From positions 144-17,284 of the forward strand of contig DBVL01000050.1 of the NCBI GenBank assembly GCA_002308475.1: DNA of 17,141 nt. Reading direction: 5' to 3'. Positions 1-7,380 of this stretch are shown one piece after another (within the stretch, counting starts at the first letter, position 1; every line of letters starts with the position of its first letter). The DNA comes from Spirochaetales bacterium UBA1265. GTDB lineage: Bacteria > Spirochaetota > Spirochaetia > Sphaerochaetales > Sphaerochaetaceae. The position numbers were made by a program, and so were the translations under genes. Under the pieces are notes generated by a model. It made no database searches. It was not told the DNA's origin and worked only from the letters and a program-made list of their open reading frames with translations.

Positions 1-1184
1 ATCATCTGATTCGGGTTCTGCATGACATATCCTATATGCTCCGCCCTCTCCTTTATGCTCAGGTTCTTCAGATTCTTCCCATTCAGCTTCATTTTTCCGC
101 TATCGGGTTTCTCAAAACCACAGATGAGCTTGGAGAAGGTGGATTTCCCTGCTCCGTTCTTTCCTACAACGGACATCATCTCACCCTTATGAAGAACAAA
201 ATCCACATTTTTGAGAACCGGGCTATCAGTCCCTTTGTATCTGAATTTTATTTTCTCTGCACTCAGGATAACCTCAGATTCCTCTCCCCCAATCTCTGCT
301 GGTCCGTTCGCAAACCATAAACGAACCTTCTCCTTATCAGCTTCAGACAAAACAAGCTTATCTATCCTCTGCAGATTCCGAACCTGATCCACCCTAATAC
401 CTGCATATTTTAGAGCTGCCACATACAGCGGCTCCCTTATACCACTCTCTATAAGCAGATTTGAGGCTAGAAGCTCCTGAGGAGTGCTGTCACTGATTAT
501 CCGCCCTTCATTCATCAAAATAACACGGTCCACGTCCCTGTGCAGAACATCTTCCAACCTGTGTTCTATAATCACCACAGTTGTATCCGTGCTCTTGTGA
601 ATCTCATCTATCAGCTCTATGGTTGTCTTTCCGGTAGCCGGATCCAGGTTTGCAAGCGGTTCATCAAAAAGAAGTACCTTCACACGGTCAACCATCACCC
701 CCGCAAGGGCCACACGCTGCTTCTGCCCACCCGAAAGCTCATGAGGCGCATGGAAAAGAAAGCTTCCTCCCATTCCCACCTTCTCAGCAACCTCTTTGAC
801 ACGCTCCTGCATCTCCTTGCGCTCAGTTCTGTCATTCTCCAACGCAAAGGCAATATCCTCCCCGACCGTCAGTCCTATAAACTGTCCGTCCGAATCCTGA
901 AGTACGGTTCCTATGAACTTTGAAAGAGAGAATATATCCTGTTCCCTGAAAGATTTACCATCAAGTATGAGTTCACCTGTTGCCTCTCCGCCATAAGAAG
1001 AGGGAATGAGGCCGTTCAGGCAGTGGGCAAGTGTGGACTTCCCGCAGCCTGATGGTCCGCAGATAAGAATCTTCTCCCCACGCCTAATTTTCAGATTTAT
1101 ATCATGCAGAGTGGGCTCACTCTGCGATGTATACCTGAAGCCGAAATTCCTGAACTCAATTATGCTTTCCTCTAAGCCTGTCAT
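1..1184 (-). CDS. ECF transporter duplicated ATPase (EcfA-A' fusion), 3' end beyond window
   Basis: This is the energising subunit of an energy-coupling-factor vitamin/micronutrient importer, acting on the cytoplasmic face of the membrane. The 394 visible residues hold one complete ABC ATPase domain: Walker A GPSGCGKST (43-51), signature LSGGQKQR (150-157), Walker B LLFDEP (171-176) and H-loop His208. A second domain begins near residue 305, with Walker A GKNGAGKST (341-349) and Q-loop Gln389, and is then cut by the window edge. Two tandem ATPase domains are typical of YkoD-type EcfA proteins. The start chosen is ATG 1184-1182. An in-frame ATG at 1211 also exists, but neither has an SD and a TATAAT lies between them, so the downstream one is preferred (see promoter). 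The UPF0397 S component is divergent; an EcfT gene, if present, would lie beyond position 1. The substrate is unknown. The family is certain and the start is moderately sure. Confidence 0.93.
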   Translation of the reverse strand, partial: MTGLEESIIEFRNFGFRYTSQSEPTLHDINLKIRRGEKILICGPSGCGKSTLAHCLNGLIPSSYGGEATGELILDGKSFREQDIFSLSKFIGTVLQDSDGQFIGLTVGEDIAFALENDRTERKEMQERVKEVAEKVGMGGSFLFHAPHELSGGQKQRVALAGVMVDRVKVLLFDEPLANLDPATGKTTIELIDEIHKSTDTTVVIIEHRLEDVLHRDVDRVILMNEGRIISDSTPQELLASNLLIESGIREPLYVAALKYAGIRVDQVRNLQRIDKLVLSEADKEKVRLWFANGPAEIGGEESEVILSAEKIKFRYKGTDSPVLKNVDFVLHKGEMMSVVGKNGAGKSTFSKLICGFEKPDSGKMKLNGKNLKNLSIKERAEHIGYVMQNPNQM

Positions 1185-1191
1185 ACAGCTG

Positions 1192-1221
1192 ATTATAGTT
1201 TCAAACAGCATTGACAGTAAA
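1192..1221 (-). promoter_or_regulatory. Promoter for the ECF ATPase gene, predicted leaderless
   Basis: Read on the minus strand there is a perfect TATAAT (1197-1192), preceded by an 18-nt spacer and TTTACT (1221-1216; 4 of 6 matches to TTGACA). Only 7 nt separate the -10 box from ATG 1184, so transcription should begin at or one base before the start codon. No SD is present. Confidence 0.5.
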
Positions 1222-1253
1222 GAAAAGATATCTGCTCAACTTCACCTGTTTTA

Positions 1254-1262
1254 TGGTATAGT
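1254..1262 (+). promoter_or_regulatory. Extended -10 promoter for the S-component gene
   Basis: TGGTATAGT reads as an extended -10 element (TGn plus 5 of 6 matches to TATAAT). The -35 region upstream is poor, which is usual for extended -10 promoters. The predicted start near 1269 leaves a leader of about 27 nt that contains the SD. Confidence 0.42.
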
Positions 1263-1295
1263 TCAAGAGTAATAATTAACAAGGAGGGTTTGATT

Positions 1296-1847
1296 ATGAA
1301 AAAATCACCTGTTGTTACTGTAGTTGCCATCGGTATAGGTGCAGCTCTTTTCTTTGTCCTGGGAAGATTTGTAGCCATCCCAAGTCCGGTTCCAAATACC
1401 AATATCTCATCACAGTATGGACTTCTCGGCTTTATGGCAGCTCTCTTCGGACCTGTTGCTGGTCTTCTGATCGGAATCATAGGCCATGCACTTATTGATT
1501 TCTCATACGGTTGGGGAATCTGGTGGTCATGGGTTATTGCCTCTGGTTGTGCAGGTTTCGTCATGGGTCTTGCTGCCAAGAAACTTCTTCTCGGTTCTGA
1601 AGCTTTTGACGGAAAGAAGATTCTTCTTTTCAACGTTTTCCAGATTGTGGCAAACATAATTGCCTGGGGTCTTGTTGCTCCGGTTCTGGATATCCTCATC
1701 TACGCTGAACCCTCGAACAAGGTTTTTGTACAGGGGCTTGTAGCCGGTGCTGCAAATATTGTAACTACAGCAGTCATAGGCACTCTCCTCTGCTTTGCTT
1801 ATTCAAAGACAAGACCTGCAGCCGGTTCTCTGAAGAAAGAGAACTGA
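1296..1847 (+). CDS. ECF transporter S component, UPF0397 family
   Basis: This is the substrate-binding integral membrane subunit of an ECF importer, 183 aa. It has about five hydrophobic segments (roughly residues 7-27, 42-65, 74-95, 110-135, 146-168). The conserved UPF0397 stretches are visible: AIGIGAALFFVLGRF (11-25), IPSPVPNTNI (28-37), FGPVAGLLIGIIGHALIDF (51-69) and WWSWVIASG (76-84). The start is ATG 1296, with AAGGAGG at 1281-1287 eight nt upstream; the TTG at 1290 is not used. It is divergent from the duplicated EcfA, as expected for a partner pair, although S components are more often co-transcribed with their ATPase. Family members are assigned to the riboflavin-type S-component superfamily, but the substrate here cannot be read from sequence. 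Confidence 0.9.
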   Translation: MKKSPVVTVVAIGIGAALFFVLGRFVAIPSPVPNTNISSQYGLLGFMAALFGPVAGLLIGIIGHALIDFSYGWGIWWSWVIASGCAGFVMGLAAKKLLLGSEAFDGKKILLFNVFQIVANIIAWGLVAPVLDILIYAEPSNKVFVQGLVAGAANIVTTAVIGTLLCFAYSKTRPAAGSLKKEN

Positions 1848-1864
1848 CTTACTCTTAAGACAGA

Positions 1865-1897
1865 AAAACTGCTCCCGTTAAGGAGCAGTTTTATTTT
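1865..1897. terminator. Bidirectional Rho-independent terminator
   Basis: A perfect 11-bp stem (1865-1875 pairs with 1882-1892; AAAACTGCTCC arm) has a 6-nt loop. It is followed by T-rich sequence on the plus strand and by a T run on the minus strand. It lies between the convergent ends of the S-component gene and asd and can serve both. Confidence 0.88.
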
Positions 1898-1913
1898 ACC
1901 TTCCAGTCATCTC

Positions 1914-2921
1914 TTATTTCTCAATCATCAGCTTAAGTATCTGTACAGCGTTTGCTGCAGCGCCCTTTCTTATCTGGTCTCCACAGCACCAAAGTGCAAG
2001 TCCGTTGGGGTCTGTCAGATCATTTCTGATTCTTCCAACCCAGACCAGATCCTGATTGCTGGTATCCAGTGGAGTAGGATAGTTCCTACCCTCTATGTTG
2101 TCAGAAAGGCGACAGCCGGGGAATTTAGCTATAGCTTCTCTGGCCTCTTCCACACTCACCTTCTTCTCAGTTCTGAGAACAACAGAGATGGAGTGGCTTC
2201 TCATAACCGGAACACGGACACAGGTGCATGAGACAGTAAGGGAAGGAAGATGGAGAATCTTTCTGCCTTCATTCTGCATCTTCATCTCCTCTGTGGTGTA
2301 GTCCTCCTCGGACATGGAACCAATGAAAGGAATGACATTCATGGCTATCTGGTGAGGGAAGATTTTAGGCTGAGGCTTTCTTCCGTTCTGAAGATCCTCA
2401 AGCTCTGTCTCAAGCTCCACAAGACCACCCTGTCCGGCTCCTGAAACAGCCTGATAGGTTGAAGCTATCATGTTCTTAATTGGAGAAATCCTGTTGATTG
2501 CAGCTACGGCCATAAGTGTTATGATTGTTGAGCAGTTGGGGTTTGAGATAATCCCCTTGTTCTTGAAGGCATCTTCTCCGTTGATCTCAGGAACAACAAG
2601 AGGACAATCAGGATCCTGACGGAAAGCGGAACTGTTGTCTATGAAGGTGGCTCCAGCCTTGACAATAGCTGGTGCAAAAGCCTTGCTCATGGCGTTACTT
2701 ACAGCTCCGAGGACAAAGTCCATACCCTCAAAGCTCTGTTCAGTTGCCTCTTCAACAACCACTGGCTTCCCGTTGAACATAATCTGCTGACCTACGCTCC
2801 TAGCACTGGCAAGTAAGGACAGCTTACCAACTGGTATCTTATACTCTTCCAGACACTGGACCATCTGTCTTCCAACAGCACCTGTAGCCCCTAAAACCGC
2901 AATATTATAACTATTTTTCAT
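1914..2921 (-). CDS. asd: Aspartate-semialdehyde dehydrogenase
   Basis: This cytoplasmic enzyme reduces L-aspartyl-4-phosphate to aspartate semialdehyde with NADPH, the second step of the aspartate family pathway. The protein is 335 aa, normal for the family. The dinucleotide motif GATGAVG is at 11-17. The catalytic nucleophile is Cys130 in SNPNCSTI, and the substrate-binding Arg236 and catalytic His243 lie in CVRVPVMRSHS. The start is ATG 2921, with the SD AAGGAGG overlapping the lysC stop region; only 15 nt separate it from lysC. It is the last gene of a hom-lysC-asd operon and ends at a bidirectional terminator. Confidence 0.96.
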   Translation of the reverse strand: MKNSYNIAVLGATGAVGRQMVQCLEEYKIPVGKLSLLASARSVGQQIMFNGKPVVVEEATEQSFEGMDFVLGAVSNAMSKAFAPAIVKAGATFIDNSSAFRQDPDCPLVVPEINGEDAFKNKGIISNPNCSTIITLMAVAAINRISPIKNMIASTYQAVSGAGQGGLVELETELEDLQNGRKPQPKIFPHQIAMNVIPFIGSMSEEDYTTEEMKMQNEGRKILHLPSLTVSCTCVRVPVMRSHSISVVLRTEKKVSVEEAREAIAKFPGCRLSDNIEGRNYPTPLDTSNQDLVWVGRIRNDLTDPNGLALWCCGDQIRKGAAANAVQILKLMIEK

Positions 2922-2936
2922 TGTTAGTCCTCCTTA

Positions 2937-4256
2937 TTAACCTGCAAATCCTTCGTAAAGAACCCTTACAGTGGTATCAAACTGAGAGTTATCTACTCCC
3001 ACTACAATTGAAAGCTCATCAGAACCCTGGGCTATGGTCCTGATGTTTACCCCGGCCTTACCAAGAGCGTTGAAAAGAAGACCTGAGATACCCGGACGGA
3101 AGGTCATTTTTCTTCCGACCGCAGCAACCAGTGCCATATTCTCCTGAATATCTATGCTATCCGGTTTGAGAGATTTCTGAATCTCTGAAATCACATCATA
3201 GATAATGCTCTCAACGGAACTCTTAGCAAAAACAATGGAGAAGGAATCCAGACCGAGGGAAATATGCTCTATGGCAATCTTATGATTCTCAAGAATCTCA
3301 AGAACCTTTCTCAGATCACTGTTGTTATCCAGATTGTGTTTTCTCAAGGAAAGAATCTCAAAATTCTTTCTTCCGGCTATCCCGGTAAGAAGGAATCTTT
3401 CTTCCTGAGTCTCTTCCTTATCAATGGATTCAACAATCATGGTTCCCGGATGAGAAGGATTATTAGTGTTCCTTATATTCAAGGGAATACCCTTCTCTTT
3501 GACAGGAAGAATTGATTCCTCATGAAGAACTGAGGCACCCATGGAAGCCAGCTCCCTGAGCTCTGCGTATGTAATCTTCTCAATCGGTTTCGGATCCTTT
3601 ACAATCCTTGGATCTGCCATAAGAATGCCGGAAACATCCGTCCAGTTCTCATACACGTCAGCATTACACGCAGCGGCAGCAAGGGCACCGGTTATATCAC
3701 TTCCACCACGGCTCATCAGCTTTATCTTTCCTGACGGAAGACTGCTGTAGAAGCCAGGAATGACCACCTTCTTGTATTTTCTTAAGGCCTCTTTAATGGC
3801 ACTCTCAATCTTTTCCATATCAAAAGATCCGTTGTAATCCGAGAAAATACAGTCGGAGGCGTCAAGAAAGTGGAACCCAAGGTAGGCTGCCATCAGGCGG
3901 GATGTGAAATACTCTCCGCGGGAAACAAGGTAGTCCACAGACATATCCTTGTCCATTTTCTCCCAAAGGGTATCAAACTCAGCCTCTATGTTGAAATCAA
4001 GACCAAGCTGATCACGTATATCACAGAATCTCTTCTCTATATCCCTGAAGATAGGCTCACATGAGACACCGTATAACAGGTGTGCGTGACAGAGATAAAG
4101 AAGGTCTGTCATCTTATGGTCATCTGAGGAGCGCTTACCGGCAGCAGAGATTACAACAACTCTTCTGTCAGGATTCTCCTCAACTATACTCTTTACTCTT
4201 TTGAACTGGGCAGCATCTGCTACAGATGAACCGCCGAATTTAGCTACTTTAATCAT
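2937..4256 (-). CDS. lysC: Aspartate kinase
   Basis: It phosphorylates L-aspartate with ATP and commits it to the Lys/Thr/Met pathways. The protein is 439 aa, a monofunctional class length. The N-terminal amino-acid kinase domain shows KFGGSS (6-11), SRGEYFTSR (112-120) and SRGGSDITG (182-190), followed by ENWTDVSGILMADPR (203-217). The C-terminal part (about 290-439) fits tandem ACT domains, including VNIRTIAQGSDELS (403-416), so allosteric control by lysine and/or threonine is likely; the effector cannot be read. Its ATG overlaps the hom stop by 4 nt (ATGA) with no clear SD, indicating termination-reinitiation coupling to hom. Confidence 0.95.
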   Translation of the reverse strand: MIKVAKFGGSSVADAAQFKRVKSIVEENPDRRVVVISAAGKRSSDDHKMTDLLYLCHAHLLYGVSCEPIFRDIEKRFCDIRDQLGLDFNIEAEFDTLWEKMDKDMSVDYLVSRGEYFTSRLMAAYLGFHFLDASDCIFSDYNGSFDMEKIESAIKEALRKYKKVVIPGFYSSLPSGKIKLMSRGGSDITGALAAAACNADVYENWTDVSGILMADPRIVKDPKPIEKITYAELRELASMGASVLHEESILPVKEKGIPLNIRNTNNPSHPGTMIVESIDKEETQEERFLLTGIAGRKNFEILSLRKHNLDNNSDLRKVLEILENHKIAIEHISLGLDSFSIVFAKSSVESIIYDVISEIQKSLKPDSIDIQENMALVAAVGRKMTFRPGISGLLFNALGKAGVNIRTIAQGSDELSIVVGVDNSQFDTTVRVLYEGFAG

Positions 4257-5347
4257 TTTTTATACTGTGCAAAGAAAACCTTGCTCCCCTTTTCTCGTAA
4301 TTCTTTGGCTTTTTTATGCATGTCTGTAACACTTATGTTCTCAATGGCGCTGAAGACTCCGTCAATGCACAAAAGATAACTGTTCATACAAATCCCGTTA
4401 TCTGCTTTAATCCTTACACAATCAGGACCAATCATACTCTTCTTGCCTTCCATGACAGCACTGAGGTCTCTGAGCACTGCTGAAGCTGTAGGATACCTTC
4501 CAGCACCCTGACCCATAAGACCTATGAACCCGCTGTTCTCGCCCTCATACCATGCAAAGTTGATATTTGAAGAAATAGAAGCCTCAACAGCAGAAGAGGA
4601 AACAACAACCGGTTCCACATATGCATAGATACCTTCAGCAGTTTTTCCACAGAAACCCATAAGCCTTACGCTAAGACCTCTTTCCTTCACATAGTCAGCT
4701 ATATCTTTTGTAAAGTTCTCTATACCTTCACAACAGAGATTCTCAACCGGGAGTGAGGAAAAGGACACAGAAGAAAGAAGCATGACCTTTCTCATTGTAT
4801 CCATACCTGAAACATCTGCAGTAGGATCAGCTTCAGCATAACCAAGCCTCTGAGCCTCAGCTAAAGCTTCCTTGTAGTCCTTCCCATTGTCCTGCATGTT
4901 GGTAAGTATGAAATTTGTTGTACCGTTGAGAATTCCACCACATCTGAGAATCCTGTCAGTCTGAGAGGCAACAGAGATGTTATGTAAAACAGGAATGGCT
5001 CCACCACAGGCAGCACTGAAGAGGAAGGAAACGTCCTTTTCCTTGGCTAGAGCCTCAAGTTCTATTCCGTATTCGGCCACCAAGGCCTTATTAGATGTAA
5101 CAAAACTCTTTCCAGCCTTCAAACAGGAACTTGCAAACTCATAAGCAGGATGAATACCACCCATGCATTCAACCACTACATCAGTCTCTTTATCAGAAGT
5201 GATCTCGTCTATTGAAGTGACCATAAAGCTCTCAGAACACTCAGCAGGAAGAACCAAAACCTTCCTTACCTCCATACCTTTTGCCTTACAGATCATTTCA
5301 TAAACTCCACGACCTACCGTACCAAAACCTAAAACAGATATTCTCAT
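4253..5347 (-). CDS. hom: Homoserine dehydrogenase, short form without ACT domain
   Basis: It reduces aspartate semialdehyde to homoserine with NAD(P)H. The protein is 364 aa. The N-terminal Rossmann motif is GFGTVGRGV (7-15), the catalytic-domain signatures are NGTTNFIL (141-148) and AEADPTADVSGMD (171-183), and the expected catalytic Asp183 and Lys187 are present. It is shorter than the roughly 430-aa Gram-positive form and shows no C-terminal ACT domain, so threonine feedback through that domain is absent here. Control may instead come from the ACT-containing regulator encoded divergently. The start ATG 5347 has GGAGGA at 5356-5351. It is the first gene of hom-lysC-asd. Confidence 0.95.
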   Translation of the reverse strand: MRISVLGFGTVGRGVYEMICKAKGMEVRKVLVLPAECSESFMVTSIDEITSDKETDVVVECMGGIHPAYEFASSCLKAGKSFVTSNKALVAEYGIELEALAKEKDVSFLFSAACGGAIPVLHNISVASQTDRILRCGGILNGTTNFILTNMQDNGKDYKEALAEAQRLGYAEADPTADVSGMDTMRKVMLLSSVSFSSLPVENLCCEGIENFTKDIADYVKERGLSVRLMGFCGKTAEGIYAYVEPVVVSSSAVEASISSNINFAWYEGENSGFIGLMGQGAGRYPTASAVLRDLSAVMEGKKSMIGPDCVRIKADNGICMNSYLLCIDGVFSAIENISVTDMHKKAKELREKGSKVFFAQYKK

Positions 5348-5364
5348 ATGTCCTCCATTGAGGG

Positions 5365-5393
5365 TATTTATTAATAATTTGTTTTTGTGTCAA
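5365..5393 (-). promoter_or_regulatory. Promoter of the hom-lysC-asd operon
   Basis: On the minus strand a perfect -35 TTGACA (5393-5388), a 17-nt spacer and an AT-rich -10 TAAATA (5370-5365; only 3 of 6 matches) are seen. The predicted start near 5358 gives a leader of about 11 nt that just contains the hom SD. This leaves no room for a riboswitch, T-box or attenuator, so control should be at initiation. Confidence 0.5.
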
Positions 5394-5399
5394 AGACAC
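5387..5399. promoter_or_regulatory. Inverted repeat, candidate operator for the ThrR-like regulator
   Basis: GTGTC-AAA-GACAC is a perfect 5-bp-arm palindrome. It covers the -35 box of the hom promoter (5388-5393) and ends directly against the proposed thrR -35 box (5400-5405). A protein bound here would block both divergent promoters. The assignment to the adjacent HTH/ACT regulator is inference from position. Confidence 0.5.
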
Positions 5400-5428
5400 T
5401 TGTATTTATTTTAGAAACAGACTATCAT
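5400..5428 (+). promoter_or_regulatory. Promoter of the thrR-thrC-thrH operon
   Basis: TTGTAT (5400-5405), a 17-nt spacer and TATCAT (5423-5428; 5 of 6 matches) are present. The predicted start near 5435 gives a 5' leader of about 36 nt carrying AGGAGG. Confidence 0.5.
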
Positions 5429-5470
5429 AAACCGAAAATCATTGCAAGGGTTGTTACAGGAGGATGAAAA

Positions 5471-5908
5471 ATGCTTGATGATTATCTGATTGTACACAAG
5501 AGCATACTTCCTGATTATTTTGATGCTGTCTTGAAGACCAGACATCTTCTGGAATCCGGGAAGGTTGCAAATATCTCAGCTGCTGTTAAACTGGCAGGCA
5601 TTTCAAGAAGCACCTACTACAAGTATAAGGATTGGATTCTTGAGCCGTCTTCATTCTCTTCCGGAAGAAAGGCTGTCTTTTCCATGATTCTTCTGCATGA
5701 ACCGGGAATCCTTAACAAGGTTCTTACAGATATAGCAGAAGGCGGGGCTAGTATACTCGCCATCACACAGAGCCTTCCTATTAATAATAAGGCTAGTGTA
5801 ACGCTTTCTCTTGATATAGGAGATATGTCGGAGAACCCGGAAGCCCTAATCAAAAAAATATCTATGCGCCAAGGAGTTGAAAACGCAAGAATAATTGCGA
5901 TTGAATAA
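5471..5908 (+). CDS. thrR: HTH/ACT-domain transcriptional regulator, ThrR (PheB/UPF0735) family
   Basis: This 145-aa protein has an N-terminal helix-turn-helix (about 33-52, with AAVKLAGISRSTYYKYKD at 37-54) and a C-terminal ACT domain (about 70-143, with HEPGILNKVLTDIAEGGASI at 76-95). This is the UPF0735 architecture. In Bacillus subtilis the family member ThrR (YszB) is a DNA-binding regulator of threonine biosynthesis, including hom. Here the gene lies divergently from hom and directly upstream of thrC, which strongly supports the same role. The ACT domain probably senses an amino acid, but the ligand is unknown. The start is ATG 5471, with AGGAGG at 5458-5463. An earlier ATG at 5464 hits a stop after four codons. 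Confidence 0.87.
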   Translation: MLDDYLIVHKSILPDYFDAVLKTRHLLESGKVANISAAVKLAGISRSTYYKYKDWILEPSSFSSGRKAVFSMILLHEPGILNKVLTDIAEGGASILAITQSLPINNKASVTLSLDIGDMSENPEALIKKISMRQGVENARIIAIE

Positions 5909-5912
5909 GAAT

Positions 5913-7370
5913 ATGGATTATCAGAGCACCAGAAGTAAACTTAAAACAGACTCAGTTCATGCAGTGTTGCAGGGTCTGGCACCGGATGGAGGACTGTTTG
6001 CAGATCCTTCCATAGAGAATATAACCTTTGATTGGAGAGCTTGCCTGAAAAAAGACACTCAGAGCATGGCTGTCATGATTCTTCAGGCCCTCCTGCCAGA
6101 TTTCAAGGATATGGAGAGTCTTGTAAGCCAAGCCTACAGAGGAAAGTTTGAAACCGAGGACCTCACTCCTGTAGTAAAGGTAGGAAACTACCACATTCTT
6201 GAACTCTTCAGAGGTCCTACATCAGCTTTCAAAGATGTGGCATTGTCCATGCTACCCCGCCTTGTTACAGCCGCACGCACACAGACAGGCATGAAGCAGG
6301 AGATAACCATCCTCACGGCCACTTCCGGAGACACAGGAAAAGCTGCTCTTGAAGGCTTCAAAGATGTACCGGGAACAAGAATAATAGTCTTCTTCCCTGA
6401 CAGTGGAGTCTCAGAGGTCCAGCAGATGCAGATGACTACCCAGGAAGGATCAAATGTTTGTGTCTGCGCAGTCAAAGGAAACTTTGATGACTGTCAAAGA
6501 GGCGTTAAGCAGGCTTTCTCAGAGCTCAGAGAGACTCTGAAAGACAGCCCATTCACCCTTAGTTCAGCAAACTCCATAAATATAGGCCGTCTTGCTCCTC
6601 AGGTTGTCTACTATTTTGCAGCCTACAGGGACATGATAGCAGACGGGACCATAAAGGAAGGAGATAAGGTTGATTACTGTGTTCCCACAGGAAACTTTGG
6701 CGACATTCTTGCTGGCTACTATGCAAAACTGATGGGGCTTCCTGTTGGTAAGCTCATCTGTGCCTCAAATGCGAACAATGTCCTGACAGACTTCATAAAC
6801 ACAGGGAAATATGACAGAAAACGTCCGTTCTACAAGACAGATTCACCTTCCATGGATATTCTTGTCTCTTCAAACCTTGAAAGACTTCTGTTCCTAGCCT
6901 CTGGCAGGAATGAAGAACAGGTTTCAAAATGGATGGCTTCACTGAATGAGAAGGGAGAGTTCACAGTAGATGAAAAAACCCTCTCATACATTAAAGAATC
7001 CTTTGAGGCTGGATACTGTGATCAGGAAGAGACTGAGAAGGCCATATACAATTGCTGGAATGAGAATCACTACCTCATAGACCCTCATACTGCTGTAGCC
7101 TACTCTGTAGCTGAGAAGAGAGAGAGCACAAATCCTGTGGTTGTTCTTTCAACAGCCTCTCCCTACAAGTTCCCTCAGGCAGTTCTTAGAGCTCTTGGTG
7201 AGTCTGAAGAAGGAAATGGTTTTGATCTCATGAAGCGCCTGAATGAGGTAAGCGGTGTTCAGATACCGAAGAATCTCAGCACTCTTGAAGGAAAGAAGAT
7301 ACGTTTTAATGAAAGTATTGAAAGGGATGAGATAGTCTCTTACGTACTGAATAAACTCAATTGCAGATAA
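5913..7370 (+). CDS. thrC: Threonine synthase
   Basis: This PLP enzyme converts O-phospho-L-homoserine to L-threonine and phosphate, the last step of the pathway. The protein is 485 aa, matching the long E. coli/yeast-like class. GPTSAFKDVAL (101-111) carries the PLP lysine Lys107. The loop TATSGDTGKAALEGF (135-149) and the phosphate-binding VPTGNFGDILAGYYAK (257-272) are intact. The start chosen is ATG 5913, 4 nt after the thrR stop. The SD is weak, so translation is probably coupled to thrR. A TTG at 5895 would extend it by six residues but lacks support. It is followed 10 nt later by thrH. Confidence 0.96.
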   Translation: MDYQSTRSKLKTDSVHAVLQGLAPDGGLFADPSIENITFDWRACLKKDTQSMAVMILQALLPDFKDMESLVSQAYRGKFETEDLTPVVKVGNYHILELFRGPTSAFKDVALSMLPRLVTAARTQTGMKQEITILTATSGDTGKAALEGFKDVPGTRIIVFFPDSGVSEVQQMQMTTQEGSNVCVCAVKGNFDDCQRGVKQAFSELRETLKDSPFTLSSANSINIGRLAPQVVYYFAAYRDMIADGTIKEGDKVDYCVPTGNFGDILAGYYAKLMGLPVGKLICASNANNVLTDFINTGKYDRKRPFYKTDSPSMDILVSSNLERLLFLASGRNEEQVSKWMASLNEKGEFTVDEKTLSYIKESFEAGYCDQEETEKAIYNCWNENHYLIDPHTAVAYSVAEKRESTNPVVVLSTASPYKFPQAVLRALGESEEGNGFDLMKRLNEVSGVQIPKNLSTLEGKKIRFNESIERDEIVSYVLNKLNCR

Positions 7371-7380
7371 GGAATAGAAA

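Noticed and set aside
1193..1699. 168-codon open frame on the minus strand opposite the S-component gene
   Set aside because: Its composition is that of an antisense shadow, it has no SD, and the UPF0397 gene on the other strand is unmistakable.
5348..5470. Possible lysine riboswitch or threonine T-box/attenuator
   Set aside because: The predicted leaders are about 11 nt and 36 nt, too short, and no T-box motif or leader peptide with Thr/Ile codons is seen.
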